A stretch of 6,463 nt of DNA from Clostridiales bacterium (GTDB lineage Bacteria > Bacillota > Clostridia > Christensenellales > Borkfalkiaceae): assembly GCA_021635425.1 (NCBI GenBank), contig JAJWOJ010000125.1, positions 1 to 6,463 on the forward strand, given 5' to 3'. Numbering within the stretch: the first letter of the stretch is position 1; each line of letters opens with the position of its first letter. Under the pieces are notes generated by a model. That model ran no database searches and was not told the DNA's origin. It saw only the letters and a program-made list of their open reading frames with translations. The position numbers and the translations under genes are program-made. Shown piece after piece: positions 6,314 to 6,463 of this stretch.

Positions 6314-6323
6314 GGCATATGCC
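6314..6323. promoter_or_regulatory. Perfect 10-bp palindrome next to tldD ribosome binding site
   Basis: GGCATATGCC is self-complementary and abuts the AAGGAG of tldD. In RNA it cannot form a hairpin with a proper loop except by opening the centre, so it could instead be a DNA-binding half site or allow RNA dimer contact. It may be chance. Confidence 0.25.
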
Positions 6324-6330
6324 TGTCCGA

Positions 6331-6381
6331 CGGTTTTCCGCCCGGCAGCCTCGCAAAACGCTTGCCGCCCGCAAAAAACCG
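6331..6381 (-). promoter_or_regulatory. Long hairpin in tldD leader
   Basis: The transcript can pair CGGTTTT (6375-6381) with AAAACCG (6331-6337). Inside it, GGCGGC (6364-6369) pairs with GCTGCC (6344-6349) with one G-U pair, closing a 14-base loop. It sits in the leader of about 98 bases between the promoter and the ribosome binding site. On the opposite strand the same stem is followed by five T (6384-6388), so it may also be a terminator for rightward transcription. Confidence 0.45.
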
Positions 6382-6403
6382 ACTTTTTACTATCTTTTCT
6401 TTC

Positions 6404-6432
6404 ATTATATATTGAATGAAATTCTTTGTCAA
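6404..6432 (-). promoter_or_regulatory. tldD operon sigma-A promoter (full consensus)
   Basis: The -35 box TTGACA (6427-6432) and -10 box TATAAT (6404-6409) both match the consensus exactly, with the ideal 17-base spacer. Transcription should start near 6397, giving a leader of about 98 bases. So perfect a promoter for a protease gene usually needs negative control, which fits the inverted repeat that overlaps it. Confidence 0.9.
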
Positions 6433-6441
6433 TTCAATATA
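6408..6441. promoter_or_regulatory. Candidate operator: 10-bp inverted repeat over the tldD promoter
   Basis: TATATTGAAT (6408-6417) and ATTCAATATA (6432-6441) are perfect inverted copies separated by 14 bases. The repeat is centred in the promoter spacer and its arms overlap the ends of the -10 and -35 boxes. A dimeric repressor bound here would block RNA polymerase. No regulator gene is in the window, so the protein is unknown. Confidence 0.6.
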
Positions 6442-6463
6442 ACGAAATTTCGGCAAGTTCACA

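Noticed and set aside
6300..6374. N-terminal extension of TldD from a TTG at 6374
   Set aside because: The added residues are not family-like, lie in the leader hairpin and lack a ribosome binding site; AAGGAG supports the ATG at 6299.
5538..6419. Plus-strand open frame of 293 codons opposite tldD
   Set aside because: It is antisense to an intact TldD and its leader; the composition is typical of a shadow frame.
6271..6462. Small minus-strand frame starting with GTG at the right edge
   Set aside because: It runs through the consensus promoter, the leader and the start of tldD in another frame, so it is not a gene.
1..6463. CRISPR array, insertion sequence, prophage or defence genes
   Set aside because: No direct-repeat array, transposase, integrase or phage-like gene is visible on either strand.

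Overview
The window is a stretch of bacterial chromosome with six genes, all read from the minus strand. In the direction of transcription (right to left) the order is tldD, tldE/pmbA, an SGNH hydrolase, rpsL (S12), rpsG (S7) and fusA (EF-G). fusA runs off the left edge. The strong AAGGAGG-type ribosome binding sites, near-consensus sigma-A promoters and Firmicutes-like S12, S7 and EF-G sequences point to a Gram-positive anaerobe-type lineage, most likely class Clostridia. Codons rich in C or G at the third position (GCG, TCG, CCC, GAC) would fit an uncultured gut clostridium, but this taxonomic call is inference and no species is claimed.

Right part (about 2939-6463): a consensus promoter (TTGACA, 17 bp, TATAAT) lies inside a perfect 10-bp inverted repeat that looks like a repressor operator. 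It drives tldD and tldE, which overlap by 4 bases and encode the two halves of the TldD/TldE metalloprotease. TldD carries the HExxxH zinc motif and TldE lacks it, as expected for the pair. After a 95-base gap with foldable sequence comes a small cytoplasmic SGNH/GDSL hydrolase, probably on the same transcript.

Middle (2662-2938): this 277-base gap holds the end of the tldD transcript and the start of the str operon. It contains a 111-bp segment bounded by a 9-bp inverted repeat with three internal hairpins, then a strong rpsL promoter with an A-tract just upstream, then a leader of about 110 bases with two interleaved, mutually exclusive pairings.

Left part (1-2661): the str operon, rpsL-rpsG-fusA. 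It is separated from rpoB/rpoC, which often lie upstream of it in other bacteria. The rpsL-rpsG gap is unusually long for this operon (210 bases) and holds an array of hairpins; in E. coli the S7 autoregulatory site is in the same place. The rpsG-fusA gap holds a long hairpin followed by six U, which could act as a partial terminator. S12 has arginine at residue 88, where lysine is usual; a substitution at this position is known to give streptomycin resistance.

I did not find a clearly new multi-gene system. The genes are recognisable families, and the less ordinary signals are regulatory: the tldD operator, the rpsL leader switch, the rpsL-rpsG intercistronic RNA and the natural S12 R88.
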